A stretch of DNA of 64,000 bases, taken from the NCBI RefSeq assembly GCF_009908285.1, contig NZ_JAAARM010000024.1, forward strand, positions 1-64,000, written 5' to 3'. Positions 33,076 to 42,316 of the stretch are shown here, one piece after another. The notes below the pieces were generated by a model, which did not search any database, was not told where the DNA came from, and saw only the letters and a list, made by a program, of their open reading frames with translations. The number at the start of each line of letters is the position of its first letter. The first letter of the stretch is position 1. Source of the stretch: Pseudomonas sp. Fl4BN1. Lineage in GTDB: Bacteria > Pseudomonadota > Gammaproteobacteria > Pseudomonadales > Pseudomonadaceae. A program made the position numbers and the translations under genes.

Positions 33076-33825
33076 ATGCAGAAACTACAGAACCGCATCG
33101 CCCTGGTGACCGGATCATCCAAGGGAATCGGCGCGGCCATTGCCAAGCGCCTGGCCATGGAAGGCGCTACCGTCGGAGTGAACTACACCCGCAGTGAACG
33201 GGAGGCTGACCTGGTGGTATCACAGATCACCGCCTATGGCGGCAAGGCCTTTGCCATTCAGGGTGATGTGTCTCAGCACACGGATATCGAGCGAATGTTC
33301 AGCCTGATAAAACGCGATCACGGCCCGATCGATATCCTGGTCAACAATGCCGGTGTCTACTCGACCGGTGCGATTGAAGAAGTCACCGAGCAGCAGTTTC
33401 ACCGGCACTTCGACCTGAACGTTCTGGGGCTGATTCTCTGCACCCAGGAAGCGCTCAAGCACTTCAATCCCAAGGGCGGCAGCATCATCAACATCAGTTC
33501 GAGCGTGACCTCGTTCACCCCGGTCAATTCCACGGTCTACACCGCTTCCAAGGGTGCGGTGGACGCGGTGACCCGCACCCTGGCCAATGAGCTGGGACCG
33601 CGAAAAATCCGCGTCAACTCGGTCAACCCGGGCCTGATTGAAACCGAGGGCGTCCACGCCAGCGGCTTCTTCCATGACGACTTCCGCCAGAAGATCGAAT
33701 CGATCACGCCCTTGGGCCGTATCGGCACACCTCAGGACATCGCGCCCGCCGTGGCCTTCCTCGCCAGTGATGAAGCCAGCTGGATCACCGGTGAAACCCT
33801 GATTATCGGCGGTGGCCTGCACTGA
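33076..33825 (+). CDS. Short-chain dehydrogenase/reductase
   Basis: A classical SDR of 249 residues: cofactor loop TGSSKGIG (about 12-19), NNAG, the catalytic SS...YTASK and a C-terminal TGETLIIGGG. The basic residue pattern after the second strand (NYTRSE) favours NADP(H). The ATG follows TGGAGGATTC. It is 100 bp ahead of an aldehyde dehydrogenase, so the pair may oxidise an alcohol to an acid in two steps, with the convergent AraC gene a possible regulator. The substrate is unknown. Confidence 0.88.
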   Translation: MQKLQNRIALVTGSSKGIGAAIAKRLAMEGATVGVNYTRSEREADLVVSQITAYGGKAFAIQGDVSQHTDIERMFSLIKRDHGPIDILVNNAGVYSTGAIEEVTEQQFHRHFDLNVLGLILCTQEALKHFNPKGGSIINISSSVTSFTPVNSTVYTASKGAVDAVTRTLANELGPRKIRVNSVNPGLIETEGVHASGFFHDDFRQKIESITPLGRIGTPQDIAPAVAFLASDEASWITGETLIIGGGLH

Positions 33826-33925
33826 GTCGGCCTCACTCCGACAGCAGCACCCTCTGCTCTTTCCAACGGCTGAAACGGGGTCATTCAATGACTCCGGCAA
33901 GGCTGCCCATTGCCTGGAGAAACAC

Positions 33926-35401
33926 ATGAATACTGGATTGCAAAGCGCTTATGGTGCGTTGATCAACGGCGTCCATGAAGTCTGCACCCAACAACACTTC
34001 GAGGCGCGGGATGCGGCCACTGGCGCCCTGCTCGCACAGGTATCGCGTTGCAACGAGAACGCTGTCGAGCGTGCGGTGAATGCTGCACATGCGGCCTTTC
34101 CAGGCTGGCGCGATCTCGGCCAGCAACGCCGTGCCGTGTTGATCAACCAACTGGCCGATGCCATTGAAGCGGATGCCGAGCGCCTGGCACAGATCGACGC
34201 GCGTGACGTCGGACGCTGCATCAGCGAAGTGCGCAAGGACTACGCCATCGCAGTGCGTCATTACCGTTATTTTGCCTCGATCATCCTCGCCCATGAAGAC
34301 AGCGGACGACCCATCGATGGCGGCTACAGCATGGCCAAAAGAGAGCCCCTGGGCGTCTGCGGCCAGATCATTCCATGGAACGCGCCGGCCATCATGGCTG
34401 CCTTCAAGCTGGCACCGGCCCTGGTCGCCGGCAATACCGTGGTACTCAAGCCGGACGAAAACGCTTCACTGTCGACCCTTGAGCTGGGCAAGCATATTGC
34501 CCGTCTCTTGCCACCTGGCGTGGTCAACATCGTTCCGGGGTTTGGCAGTGAAGTGGGCGCGGCGCTGACGCGGAATAAAAAGGTCAGGAAACTGTCGTTC
34601 ACCGGCAGCACTGAAGTCGGTAAAACCGTCGCCGGCGTCGCTGCCGATCGCTTGGTACCGGTGACCCTGGAACTGGGCGGCAAGAGTGCAAACATCGTGT
34701 TCCCGGACGTGGAAGACCTGGATGCCGTGGTGGATAACGCGACCTTCGCGGCGATTCACAACAACGGCCAATCCTGCCTCGCCGGTACCCGACTCTTTGT
34801 GCATGCGGACATTTTCGAGGCGTTTTCGCAGAAGCTGGTGCAGTCGTTCAAGCGCATCACTGTCGGCTCACCGCTCGACGAACAGACCCGGGTCAGTTGC
34901 CTGGTCTCGGCCAGACAGGGTGAGCGGGTGCTGGAGTACATCCGTATCGGTCTCGAAGAAGGCGCGCAACTGCTGGCTGGCGGCGAGCGCACAGTCATCC
35001 CCGGTTGCGAACACGGCTACTTCATCGAGCCGACCCTTTTTCTGGCCACTAACGCCATGCGCATTGCCCAGGAGGAAATCTTCGGCCCGGTACTGTGCCT
35101 GATCAAGTGGGATGACCCTGAGCAGATGATCGAGCAAGCCAACGCCACCGAGTACGGGCTGGCAGCCGGTATCTACACCGCCAACCTGAAAAATGCGCTG
35201 GACACTGCCGACCGCCTGGAAGCTGGCTCGGTGTGGATCAACCGCTACTCCAACATCACGGATGGCACCGCCTTCGGTGGCTACAAGAGCAGCGGTATCG
35301 GTCGTGAATTCTGCCGTGAGACCTTGAATGCCTACACCCAGATCAAGACCATCACCTTGCAGACCGAAGTCCCCTCCCCCTGGTTCTCCCCGCTTAGCTG
35401 A
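33926..35401 (+). CDS. NAD(P)-dependent aldehyde dehydrogenase
   Basis: A 491-residue ALDH. Marks are IIPWNAPAIMAAFKLAPALV for cofactor binding, FTGSTEVGK, the general base in LELGGKSANIVF, the nucleophile in NNGQSCLAGTRL and the C-terminal FGGYKSSGIGRE. It is closest in style to the gamma-aminobutyraldehyde/phenylacetaldehyde group. The Met at 33926 follows GGAGAAACAC. A strong hairpin lies 30 bp after the stop. It is probably co-transcribed with the SDR gene. Confidence 0.9.
   Translation: MNTGLQSAYGALINGVHEVCTQQHFEARDAATGALLAQVSRCNENAVERAVNAAHAAFPGWRDLGQQRRAVLINQLADAIEADAERLAQIDARDVGRCISEVRKDYAIAVRHYRYFASIILAHEDSGRPIDGGYSMAKREPLGVCGQIIPWNAPAIMAAFKLAPALVAGNTVVLKPDENASLSTLELGKHIARLLPPGVVNIVPGFGSEVGAALTRNKKVRKLSFTGSTEVGKTVAGVAADRLVPVTLELGGKSANIVFPDVEDLDAVVDNATFAAIHNNGQSCLAGTRLFVHADIFEAFSQKLVQSFKRITVGSPLDEQTRVSCLVSARQGERVLEYIRIGLEEGAQLLAGGERTVIPGCEHGYFIEPTLFLATNAMRIAQEEIFGPVLCLIKWDDPEQMIEQANATEYGLAAGIYTANLKNALDTADRLEAGSVWINRYSNITDGTAFGGYKSSGIGREFCRETLNAYTQIKTITLQTEVPSPWFSPLS
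35372..35379 (-). promoter_or_regulatory. KOPS-type FtsK orienting octamer, minus orientation
   Basis: CCCTCCCC near the ALDH stop, pointing left towards dif. Confidence 0.35.
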
Positions 35402-35429
35402 TCGCTCATCCCGAGCAGTTGCACCGATG

Positions 35430-35454
35430 CCCCCCGATCTACTTGATCGGGGGG
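35430..35454. terminator. Terminator hairpin between ALDH and AraC genes
   Basis: CCCCCCGATC and GATCGGGGGG pair perfectly around TACTT. It lies in the gap between two convergent genes and probably serves both directions, although T-runs are weak. Confidence 0.65.
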
Positions 35455-35566
35455 TATTCGGTTATCGGTCATGCCCCTGAGTTTCTCGACGCTGCGATGA
35501 CCTTGATGTTCAGCAGGGCCGTTGAACATTGGCGCTCCTGCAACTTCTTGCCAACGCCAGCCCTGA

Positions 35567-36508
35567 TCAGCGTCTCCCCAGGCTACAACCCAGGGCTGCA
35601 GTCTTCTCGGCGTGCTTGCTCGGCGCGTAGCCGGTCACCCCCTTGAAGGCGGTGCTGAAGGCACTCTCCGATGCGTAGCCCAGCGCAAAGGCAATCGTCG
35701 AAATACTGTCCCGGGTATTGGACAAGCGTTCCATGGCCAACTGGATCTTCCACACCCGAATGTATTCGATCGGTGTGTAGTCGGTGACCTGCTTGAACTT
35801 TTGCGCAAACGCCGAGCGTGACATGCCGGCCAACTTCGCCAACGCCTGCAGGTTCCACTTCTTTTCCGGCGCGCAATGAATGGCGTTCAGCGCAAGACTC
35901 AGGTGCTTGTCGGTAATCGCATACAACCAGCCCATCCCACGTACCGTTTGCTGGGCCGCCAGGTGCGCGCGGAGGATCTCGATAAGGATGATATGGGTGA
36001 CATGCTCAATGATCAGGCCGCCGCCAGGCGAGTCTTTGCCGATCTCGTTCTTGAACATTTCCAGCGACCACTTCAACACCGGGAGGTTTTCATCCTCACG
36101 GCGAATGATGATGAATTCCGGCAGCGCCTTGAGGAAGCCCTTCGCTTCATTGTTGTGAAAGTCGAAGCGGCATCCGGTAAAGGCCAGGTCATCGCCACCA
36201 TTGCTGAACACCGAGGCTTTTTCAGTGGCCTGGGTGTAGAGCCGGTTGCACTCGATGACCGGGCTCTGCAGGTTGTCGGCAATGATGAACGGCTGGCCGT
36301 TGGCGAGGAGAAAACAGTCACCTTGCTGTATGAGGTGAGTGCCCTCGATACCGTCGATGCTCAGGTAACACTGGCCTCTGGTGACCAGATAGATTTTCAG
36401 GCCTTCATAGCCGGGAAAACCGACCGCAATGTCTTCGCGCATTTCAAAGTGCACCGTGCGGCTACTGCGCGGTTTGAGCTTTGAAATGACGTCGGACAAC
36501 GGATCCAC
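35567..36508 (-). CDS. AraC-family transcriptional regulator with cupin-type sensor
   Basis: The N-terminal ~170 residues form an AraC_binding/cupin domain (GLKIYLVTRGQCYLSIDGIE). The C-terminal ~100 residues carry the paired helix-turn-helix (LQALAKLAGMSRSAFAQKFK and ISTIAFALGYASESAFSTAF). The start is taken as GTG at 36508, which has an ideal AGGAG eight bases upstream; Met codons further up have none. It is convergent with the SDR-ALDH operon and a likely regulator of it. Confidence 0.85.
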   Translation of the reverse strand: MDPLSDVISKLKPRSSRTVHFEMREDIAVGFPGYEGLKIYLVTRGQCYLSIDGIEGTHLIQQGDCFLLANGQPFIIADNLQSPVIECNRLYTQATEKASVFSNGGDDLAFTGCRFDFHNNEAKGFLKALPEFIIIRREDENLPVLKWSLEMFKNEIGKDSPGGGLIIEHVTHIILIEILRAHLAAQQTVRGMGWLYAITDKHLSLALNAIHCAPEKKWNLQALAKLAGMSRSAFAQKFKQVTDYTPIEYIRVWKIQLAMERLSNTRDSISTIAFALGYASESAFSTAFKGVTGYAPSKHAEKTAALGCSLGRR

Positions 36509-36975
36509 AGGCAGCACTCCTGGCTGGTTTAACTTGCGACAGGGATGTAACTGGCGGAGCATAACATGCTGTATCTCGAACACAGTCCGTCAGATTTCAT
36601 ACCCTTCAAATATGTAATATGCTAGGTCCGTCCGACTCAATTTCGACATTGCACCGGACAATGGATCTGCATAAAACCATTAATCCCAGCTGGCTGATCA
36701 GCCCAGTGTGCAGTAGATAATCAAGCAGGTCCTCAGCTGTCCCTAGAGCCAACCTCTGGACGCTTGAAAAGGCTTTGTGGATACCCTGGCATGGCGAACT
36801 CGCGTTCATGCTCCCTACAATTAAATTAGGCAGGAAGGTAATCGTCCCTTATCTCACATACGATGCAAAAACGCAGACTGAAGGAAAGTCTACAATTCGG
36901 GCGGCCCTGGCTGGATATTTAGCGAAGATACCAACGATGGGCACATTGCAATCACTGCAGCACAAGGAATTCACA
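36509..36975. other. Intergenic region, no supported gene
   Basis: About 470 bp of lower GC between the divergent AraC and amidase genes. The amidase frame stays open upstream to 36775, but the added residues do not resemble amidases and there is no ribosome site there. Confidence 0.4.
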
Positions 36976-37746
36976 ATGTACCAGATTGACTACAACCGCT
37001 ATCGCTCAGTAAAAAGCTTCAATCGTCGGGTTCGATTCTTAGTCATGCACTACACTGCCGTCGACTTTAAAGCTTCCATAGCATCGCTCACCGGGCCTTC
37101 GGTAAGTGCCCACTACCTCATACCTGACCCTACAGATAACACCTATCTCGAGGCCGGGTTCAAGGATATGCGGATCTTCAATCTAGTCGATGAAACCGAG
37201 CGTGCGTGGCATGCTGGCGCCAGCGCATGGGCTGGTCGTCGCAACCTGAACGACACCGCGATCGGAATAGAGATCGTCAATTTGGCCACAGATAACAATG
37301 GCATATTTACCTTCCCTCCCTACCATGCGTTGCAAGTCGATGCCATTAAACAATTGGCTTTGAACATTATTCAACGCTACCCGGACATCACTCCCCCCCA
37401 CATCATTGGTCACAGTGATATTGCCCCCGGAAGAAAAACTGACCCTGGCGCAGCCTTTCCATGGCAAGAACTTCACGCTGCAGGTATTGGTGCCTGGTAT
37501 GACGATGCAACCAAGCAGCACTATCTAACTAAGTTCTGCAACTCGCTGCCTTCTAGGGCGGACCTCATTTCGAAGCTCGGCAAGTACGGGTACGACACTT
37601 CAAGCGCAAGTACTGACAGTGCGTACAAAGATTTGATCCGCGCATTTCAACTGCATTTCCGCCAGAAAAAATATGATGGGGTCGTTGATGTCGAGACAGC
37701 CGCAACGCTGTATGCCTTGGTAGACAAGTACTTCCCGACCACTTGA
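36976..37746 (+). CDS. ampDh3: AmpDh3-like N-acetylmuramoyl-L-alanine amidase
   Basis: A 256-residue protein with an Amidase_2 (AmpD-type) domain: zinc ligands in VMHYTAVDF, RAWHAGASAW and HIIGHSDIAPGRKTDPG. A C-terminal peptidoglycan-binding-1 helix bundle follows (RAFQLHFRQKKYDGVVDVET). It closely resembles P. aeruginosa AmpDh3, which cuts the muramyl-L-alanine bond and can be a type VI secretion effector. Like AmpDh3 it has no signal peptide. The ATG follows AAGGAATTCACA. No VgrG or immunity gene is adjacent, so export by T6SS is open. Confidence 0.88.
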   Translation: MYQIDYNRYRSVKSFNRRVRFLVMHYTAVDFKASIASLTGPSVSAHYLIPDPTDNTYLEAGFKDMRIFNLVDETERAWHAGASAWAGRRNLNDTAIGIEIVNLATDNNGIFTFPPYHALQVDAIKQLALNIIQRYPDITPPHIIGHSDIAPGRKTDPGAAFPWQELHAAGIGAWYDDATKQHYLTKFCNSLPSRADLISKLGKYGYDTSSASTDSAYKDLIRAFQLHFRQKKYDGVVDVETAATLYALVDKYFPTT

Positions 37747-37951
37747 GCAACTTTTATTGTTTGGGCAGCGCCCAGCAAGCCACAAAGCACGCCAATTTAA
37801 AATCCAGATATTAGTGGCGGGATAGTTGCGCGTAAAAAATATCAAATCGAATACTGATCGTTACCTGATACACACTCCCGCCACCAGACCTGATCTGCCC
37901 ATATCAAGACAAACCAGATCCGCTACCCGCGGTTTTGCGCGCTATCACGAA

Positions 37952-38293
37952 TTACAGGCATTCCTGCGCGACACGTTCAAAGTGCGAAGGCGCAAAGCTC
38001 GACGCCAACAAGTGCCGTTCATACAAGAAGACCTTGCCGCCGTTCGGTGCCTTGTAGGCTTCCAGCACGTTATCCGCCGCCACTTTGCTGGTGACCACGA
38101 TCCGGTAGCCGCGCTGTGTTTGCGAGACCGTCGTGGCCTGCGCAATGCCCTGCAACTTGGGGACCACGCACTCGGCGTACTCGGTCGGGGTTTTCTGGGT
38201 GTGCATGACCAGGGTCGGGTCGTTTGGCGCAGTGGCGCAGCCGGCCAGCAACAAGGAGGCCAGTGTCATGGAGGGAACTAAGGGAAAGCGCAT
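37952..38293 (-). CDS. Small lipoprotein, 113 aa
   Basis: The start MRFPLVPSMTLASLLLAGCA contains a lipobox (LAGC). The mature ~95 residues (YAECVVPKLQGIAQATTVSQ, then GYRIVVTSKVAADNVLEAYK) form a small mixed domain with two further cysteines, probably a disulfide. The ATG follows AGGACTTCACCG. The function is unknown; similar small lipoproteins are common in Pseudomonas. Confidence 0.8.
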   Translation of the reverse strand: MRFPLVPSMTLASLLLAGCATAPNDPTLVMHTQKTPTEYAECVVPKLQGIAQATTVSQTQRGYRIVVTSKVAADNVLEAYKAPNGGKVFLYERHLLASSFAPSHFERVAQECL

Positions 38294-38507
38294 CGGTGAA
38301 GTCCTGAAGTAACAGCCTGGTTCGGTGCGCATCGGGTCAGCGTCACGGCGCTGCCGTTGCGGTCATGGTTTTCGTCGCAGGCGATTTTCCATGGTTGCCG
38401 GACAAAGCAGAACTAGTGTTGCTTGATTGTGACTATTACTTGAACCGATAGTTACCGCGCATGCAGACTGCGCGACAGCCCAACTACAACTAGAAAAGGA
38501 TCCTTCT

Positions 38508-38771
38508 GTGCGAACTTTTGACCTCATTCGTGACGCCGTCCTGCCGGAGTTTCGTGAGCGGGTAGCCGACTACCTGATCGAGTACGAAAACGTATTGCGC
38601 GACAACAACGTCGACCGCGAGTCCCAGCGGGCCACAGCCTATCAACTGCGCGGTTACTTGCGTGGGTTGAACACCACGCGAGTGCTGGGGATGGCGGACT
38701 GGGAAGAGCTGGACCGGCGGGTGGTAGCCTCGTGGCTGAGCCCATCGCAGGAAGACGCGGCTGCCGAGTGA
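38508..38771 (+). CDS. Conserved hypothetical protein, 87 aa
   Basis: A small, highly charged, all-helical cytoplasmic protein (RDAVLPEFRERVADYLIEYE, then AYQLRGYLRGLNTTRVLGMA). The start is a GTG at 38508 after AAAAGGATCCTTCT. Codon use is core-like and the frame is clean, which supports a real gene. No function is known to me. Confidence 0.65.
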   Translation: MRTFDLIRDAVLPEFRERVADYLIEYENVLRDNNVDRESQRATAYQLRGYLRGLNTTRVLGMADWEELDRRVVASWLSPSQEDAAAE

Positions 38772-39063
38772 GCCCGCTGCAACCTTGCTGAGCAAGTAAT
38801 GCGCGATTGGTGTTTTCTTCAGCCTGCAGCGTTTCTGCGGCACTCGAGAGAACCTTGGCCAGCGGCCCGAGGCTCATGCCCGAAGCTGCTCGAACAGTTC
38901 ATCGACAATACCCGTGTGCCGCAGGCACCGCCCCTCGAGGCTCTGCAGTGACGGATCAAGGACCTTGAGGATCTGCAGAATCCGCGGCCGCTGAACACTT
39001 GAACTTCATCGGACAGCCGATCATCCTTCCCGCCCTTCACTCGCTTTTCCACAAGAGATTCCC
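38772..39063. other. No supported gene
   Basis: Minus-strand frames here (for example ILQILKVLDPSLQSLEGRCL) look protein-like but lack a start codon and ribosome site, so they are left uncalled. Confidence 0.3.
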
Positions 39064-39444
39064 ATGACCAACCCGGACCTGACCTTCATTCCCGACGCCG
39101 ACGCTGACTCCATCTCCTCCGACGTCGCCGGCTTCGGCGGCCTGCTGGTCTCCACCCAGATTCCCACTCGCGCCGACGGCAGCCTGGAACTGGGCGGCAT
39201 CACCGAACAAAGCGAATGCACCCTGCAAGCGCTCAAGGTGGCACTCGAAGGTGCCGGCAGTGCCATGGACCGAGTGCTGCACTTGACCATCTACCTCACC
39301 GACATGGCCGATCGCGCCGCGTTCAACCAGGTCTACCAGCGCTTCTTCACCAAGCCCTGGCCGGTGCGCGCTGCGGTCGGCGTCGCCTCCCTGGCGGTCG
39401 AAGGCATGCGCGTGGAAGTCACCGCGATGGCCGCCAAGGCCTGA
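39064..39444 (+). CDS. RidA/YjgF/YER057c-UK114 family protein
   Basis: A 126-residue RidA-fold protein with the typical core TEQSECTLQALKVALEGAGS, VLHLTIYLTDMADRAAFNQV and PVRAAVGVASLAVEGMRVEV. The RidA catalytic arginine position reads PVRAAV, so imine/enamine deaminase activity is plausible, though this is a diverged subgroup. The ATG is at 39064. It lies 125 bp upstream of rlhA in the same direction. Confidence 0.85.
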   Translation: MTNPDLTFIPDADADSISSDVAGFGGLLVSTQIPTRADGSLELGGITEQSECTLQALKVALEGAGSAMDRVLHLTIYLTDMADRAAFNQVYQRFFTKPWPVRAAVGVASLAVEGMRVEVTAMAAKA

Positions 39445-39569
39445 GTCACTCGCATTATCCGGCGGCCGTGCCCAGCGCGCGGCGGCCCACCTGGCAGCAC
39501 ACAGGTGCCGGTCAAGCGTTTCACCGCTACAATGCGCGCCTCGACCGTGACAAGCCTGATTAAAAAAAT

Positions 39570-41570
39570 ATGTCCTTGCCCAAACATCACCTGGAACTGC
39601 TCAGTCCCGCCCGCGACGTAGCCATCGCCCGCGAAGCCATCCTGCATGGCGCCGATGCGGTGTATATCGGCGGCCCAAGCTTCGGCGCGCGCCATAACGC
39701 CAGCAACGAGGTGAGCGATATCGCCCAGTTGGTGGAGTTCGCCCGGCGCTATCACGCCCGCGTGTTCACCACCATCAACACCATCTTGCATGACAACGAA
39801 CTGGAGCCGGCGCGCAAGCTGATCCACCAGTTGTACGACGCGGGTGTCGATGCACTGATCGTCCAGGACCTGGGGGTCATGGAGCTGGATATTCCGCCGA
39901 TCGAGCTGCACGCCAGCACCCAGACCGACATCCGCACCCTGGAACGGGCCAAGTTCCTCGACCAGGCGGGCTTTTCGCAACTGGTCCTGGCCCGCGAGCT
40001 GAACCTCAAGGAAATCAGCGCGATTGCCGCTGAAACCGATGCGGCCATCGAGTTCTTCATCCACGGCGCCCTGTGCGTGGCCTTTTCCGGCCAGTGCAAC
40101 ATCTCCCATGCGCAGACCGGCCGCAGCGCCAACCGTGGCGATTGCTCCCAGGCCTGCCGCCTGCCCTACACCCTCAAGGACGAGCATGGCGGGGTGATCG
40201 CCTACGAAAAGCACCTGCTGTCGATGAAAGACAACAATCAGAGCGCCAACATCCGCGCCCTGGTGGAAGCCGGCGTGCGCTCGTTCAAGATCGAGGGGCG
40301 CTACAAGGACATGGCCTATGTGAAGAACATCACGGCCTACTACCGCCAGCGCCTGGATGATGTGCTCGAAGACCGCCCGGACCTGGCACGCGCCTCCAGC
40401 GGCCGTACCGCGCACTTCTTCGTGCCCGACCCGGACAAGACCTTCCACCGCGGCAGCACCGACTACTTTGTCAGCGACCGCAAGATCGACATTGGCGCCT
40501 TTGACTCACCCACCTTCACCGGCCTGCCGGTAGGCGTGGTGGAAAAGGTCGGCAAGCGTGACTTGCAAGTGGTGACTTCCGAGCCGTTGTCCAATGGCGA
40601 CGGCCTCAACTTGCTGGTCAAACGCGAAGTGGTGGGCTTTCGCGCGAACATCGCCGAGGCCCGCGGCGAGTTCGAGGAAGACGGTGAAAAACGCTATCGC
40701 TATCGCGTTGAGCCCAACGAAATGCCCGAAGGCCTGGATCGCCTGCGCCCCAACCATCCGCTGAGCCGCAACCTCGACCACAACTGGCAACAGGCCCTGA
40801 CCCGCACCTCTTCCGAACGCCGGATCGGCCTGACCTGGGTTGCCCAACTGCGTGAAGAGCGCCTGGAACTGACCGCCACCAGTGAAGAAGGCATCAGCGC
40901 CCGCGTCGCCCTCGACGGGCCGTTTGGTGTGGCCAATAAACCGCAACAGGCCCTGGAGCAACTGCGCGACCTGTTGGGGCAACTGGGCACGACCCTCTAC
41001 CACGCCACTGATATCAAGCTGGACGCGCCCCAGGCGTACTTCATCCCCAACTCCCAGCTCAAGGCCCTGCGCCGGGAAGTCATCGAGGCCCTGGACACTG
41101 CGCGCTGCGCCGCTCATCCACGGGGCGCGCGCAAGGCCGAGAGCAACCCGCCGCCGGTGTACCCGGACTCGCACCTGTCGTTCCTGGCCAACGTCTACAA
41201 CCAGAAGGCCCGGGACTTCTATCACCGCCATGGCGTGCAGCTGATCGACGCGGCGTACGAAGCCCATGAAGAGCACGGCGAAGTACCGGTGATGATCACC
41301 AAGCACTGCCTGCGCTTCTCCTTCAATCTGTGCCCCAAGCAGGCCAAGGGCGTCACCGGTGTGCGTACCAAGGTTGCTCCCATGCAACTGGTGCACGGTG
41401 ACGAAGTGCTGACCCTGAAGTTCGACTGCAAGCCTTGCGAAATGCACGTGGTGGGCAAGATCAAGGGCCACATCCTCGACCTGCCGCTGCCGGGCAGCAC
41501 CGCCGATTCCGTCGTCGGCCATATCAGCCCCGCAGACCTGCTCAAGACCATCCCTCGCGCGCCACACTGA
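39570..41570 (+). CDS. rlhA: U32-family 23S rRNA hydroxylation protein RlhA
   Basis: The 666-residue protein is close in length and domain order to E. coli RlhA (YdcP). It has a U32 TIM-barrel-like domain (LELLSPARDVAIAREAILHG, FFIHGALCVAFSGQCNIS), a cysteine cluster NRGDCSQACRLPY, then a DUF3656 collagenase-like region. A C-terminal part has further cysteines (FNLCPKQAKG, FDCKPCEMHV). RlhA is needed for 5-hydroxycytidine at position 2501 of 23S rRNA. No ribosome site is obvious. A strong terminator follows. Confidence 0.88.
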   Translation: MSLPKHHLELLSPARDVAIAREAILHGADAVYIGGPSFGARHNASNEVSDIAQLVEFARRYHARVFTTINTILHDNELEPARKLIHQLYDAGVDALIVQDLGVMELDIPPIELHASTQTDIRTLERAKFLDQAGFSQLVLARELNLKEISAIAAETDAAIEFFIHGALCVAFSGQCNISHAQTGRSANRGDCSQACRLPYTLKDEHGGVIAYEKHLLSMKDNNQSANIRALVEAGVRSFKIEGRYKDMAYVKNITAYYRQRLDDVLEDRPDLARASSGRTAHFFVPDPDKTFHRGSTDYFVSDRKIDIGAFDSPTFTGLPVGVVEKVGKRDLQVVTSEPLSNGDGLNLLVKREVVGFRANIAEARGEFEEDGEKRYRYRVEPNEMPEGLDRLRPNHPLSRNLDHNWQQALTRTSSERRIGLTWVAQLREERLELTATSEEGISARVALDGPFGVANKPQQALEQLRDLLGQLGTTLYHATDIKLDAPQAYFIPNSQLKALRREVIEALDTARCAAHPRGARKAESNPPPVYPDSHLSFLANVYNQKARDFYHRHGVQLIDAAYEAHEEHGEVPVMITKHCLRFSFNLCPKQAKGVTGVRTKVAPMQLVHGDEVLTLKFDCKPCEMHVVGKIKGHILDLPLPGSTADSVVGHISPADLLKTIPRAPH

Positions 41571-41578
41571 GTGCCGGC

Positions 41579-41609
41579 CCCGCGCGACCCTAAAGGGCCG
41601 CGCGGGTTT
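41579..41609 (+). terminator. Rho-independent terminator of rlhA
   Basis: CCCGCGCG-A-CCCT and AGGG-C-CGCGCGGG form a long, nearly continuous stem with an AA loop, followed by TTT. Confidence 0.75.
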
Positions 41610-41872
41610 GCGCGGTCGACCGTTCCTCACCCAATAGCGGCTCCAAAACCGTGAAGACGTGTTTGATGTGGGCCTGCGTCAAGGCTTCAGGCCGGGTCAC
41701 CGGATAGATCGCCATAGGCGCAAAGCCCATCGCTGCTGCTCGGGCATGACTGAATGAATCGCCGAGTCGGTCAACAGCTGGCGGCAGCAGGATGGACCCG
41801 CCAGCAGACTGACGGCAGCCAGTATTGGAGCACCGCGGTCTATCAGCATGTCGGCGTTTGAAAGTCGCCCCA
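41610..41872. other. Possible C-terminal relic on the minus strand
   Basis: The minus-strand frame ends in GFAPMAIYPVTRPEALTQAH, IKHVFTVLEPLLGEE and a stop at 41590. It reads like protein but has no start in its own frame, and I cannot name a family. Confidence 0.25.
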
Positions 41873-42316
41873 CTACAGCTCGCAGGCCCCACTGGCCGGC
41901 CGTGATGCCGCATCGCGTGCCAGAAAGAACTCTGCGTCAAACGCTTCGACGATGGGCATGGCGAGGCGTAGTTGCTGCTGGCCACCTTCGCTGAGGGACA
42001 GCAGATTCGCGCGCTGGTCGTTTGGGTCAGTACGCTTTGCCAGCAATCCGTCTCGCTCCAGGCGGGCGACAATTTGCGAGATGTGCATGCGGTCCATGCC
42101 GGTAAAGTTGGCAATGCCGCTTTGAGTGATCGGCTCGCCCTCCCGTGTCAGCCAACCGCAGACCGCCAGAATGGCGAACTGTGGCTGTGTGAGCCCCAAG
42201 GGCTTGAGCCGGGCATTGAGCTGGCGCTGCCAGTCGAGGAAGTCGCGCCAGAACCGGAAACCCGGGCTGTCACTGGGCCCTGCGTACCCGGAAGCGCGCC
42301 ACTTGTCCGCACTCAT
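41873..42316 (-). CDS. MarR-family transcriptional regulator
   Basis: A 147-residue MarR protein: LTQPQFAILAVCGWLTREGE, then the winged helix SGIANFTGMDRMHISQIVAR and the wing RTDPNDQRANLLSLSEGG. Its ATG overlaps the stop of the SRPBCC gene (ATGA), so the two are translationally coupled and the regulator probably controls its own operon. The C-terminal dimerisation helix seems short. Confidence 0.85.
   Translation of the reverse strand: MSADKWRASGYAGPSDSPGFRFWRDFLDWQRQLNARLKPLGLTQPQFAILAVCGWLTREGEPITQSGIANFTGMDRMHISQIVARLERDGLLAKRTDPNDQRANLLSLSEGGQQQLRLAMPIVEAFDAEFFLARDAASRPASGACEL

Noticed and set aside
32781..33197. TTG-initiated frame with one hydrophobic helix
   Set aside because: No ribosome site, and it overlaps the well-supported SDR start in another frame.
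36775..36975. In-frame extension of the amidase gene by 67 codons
   Set aside because: The added residues do not resemble AmpDh3, lack a ribosome site, and the Met at 36976 has AAGGAATTCACA and the family start.
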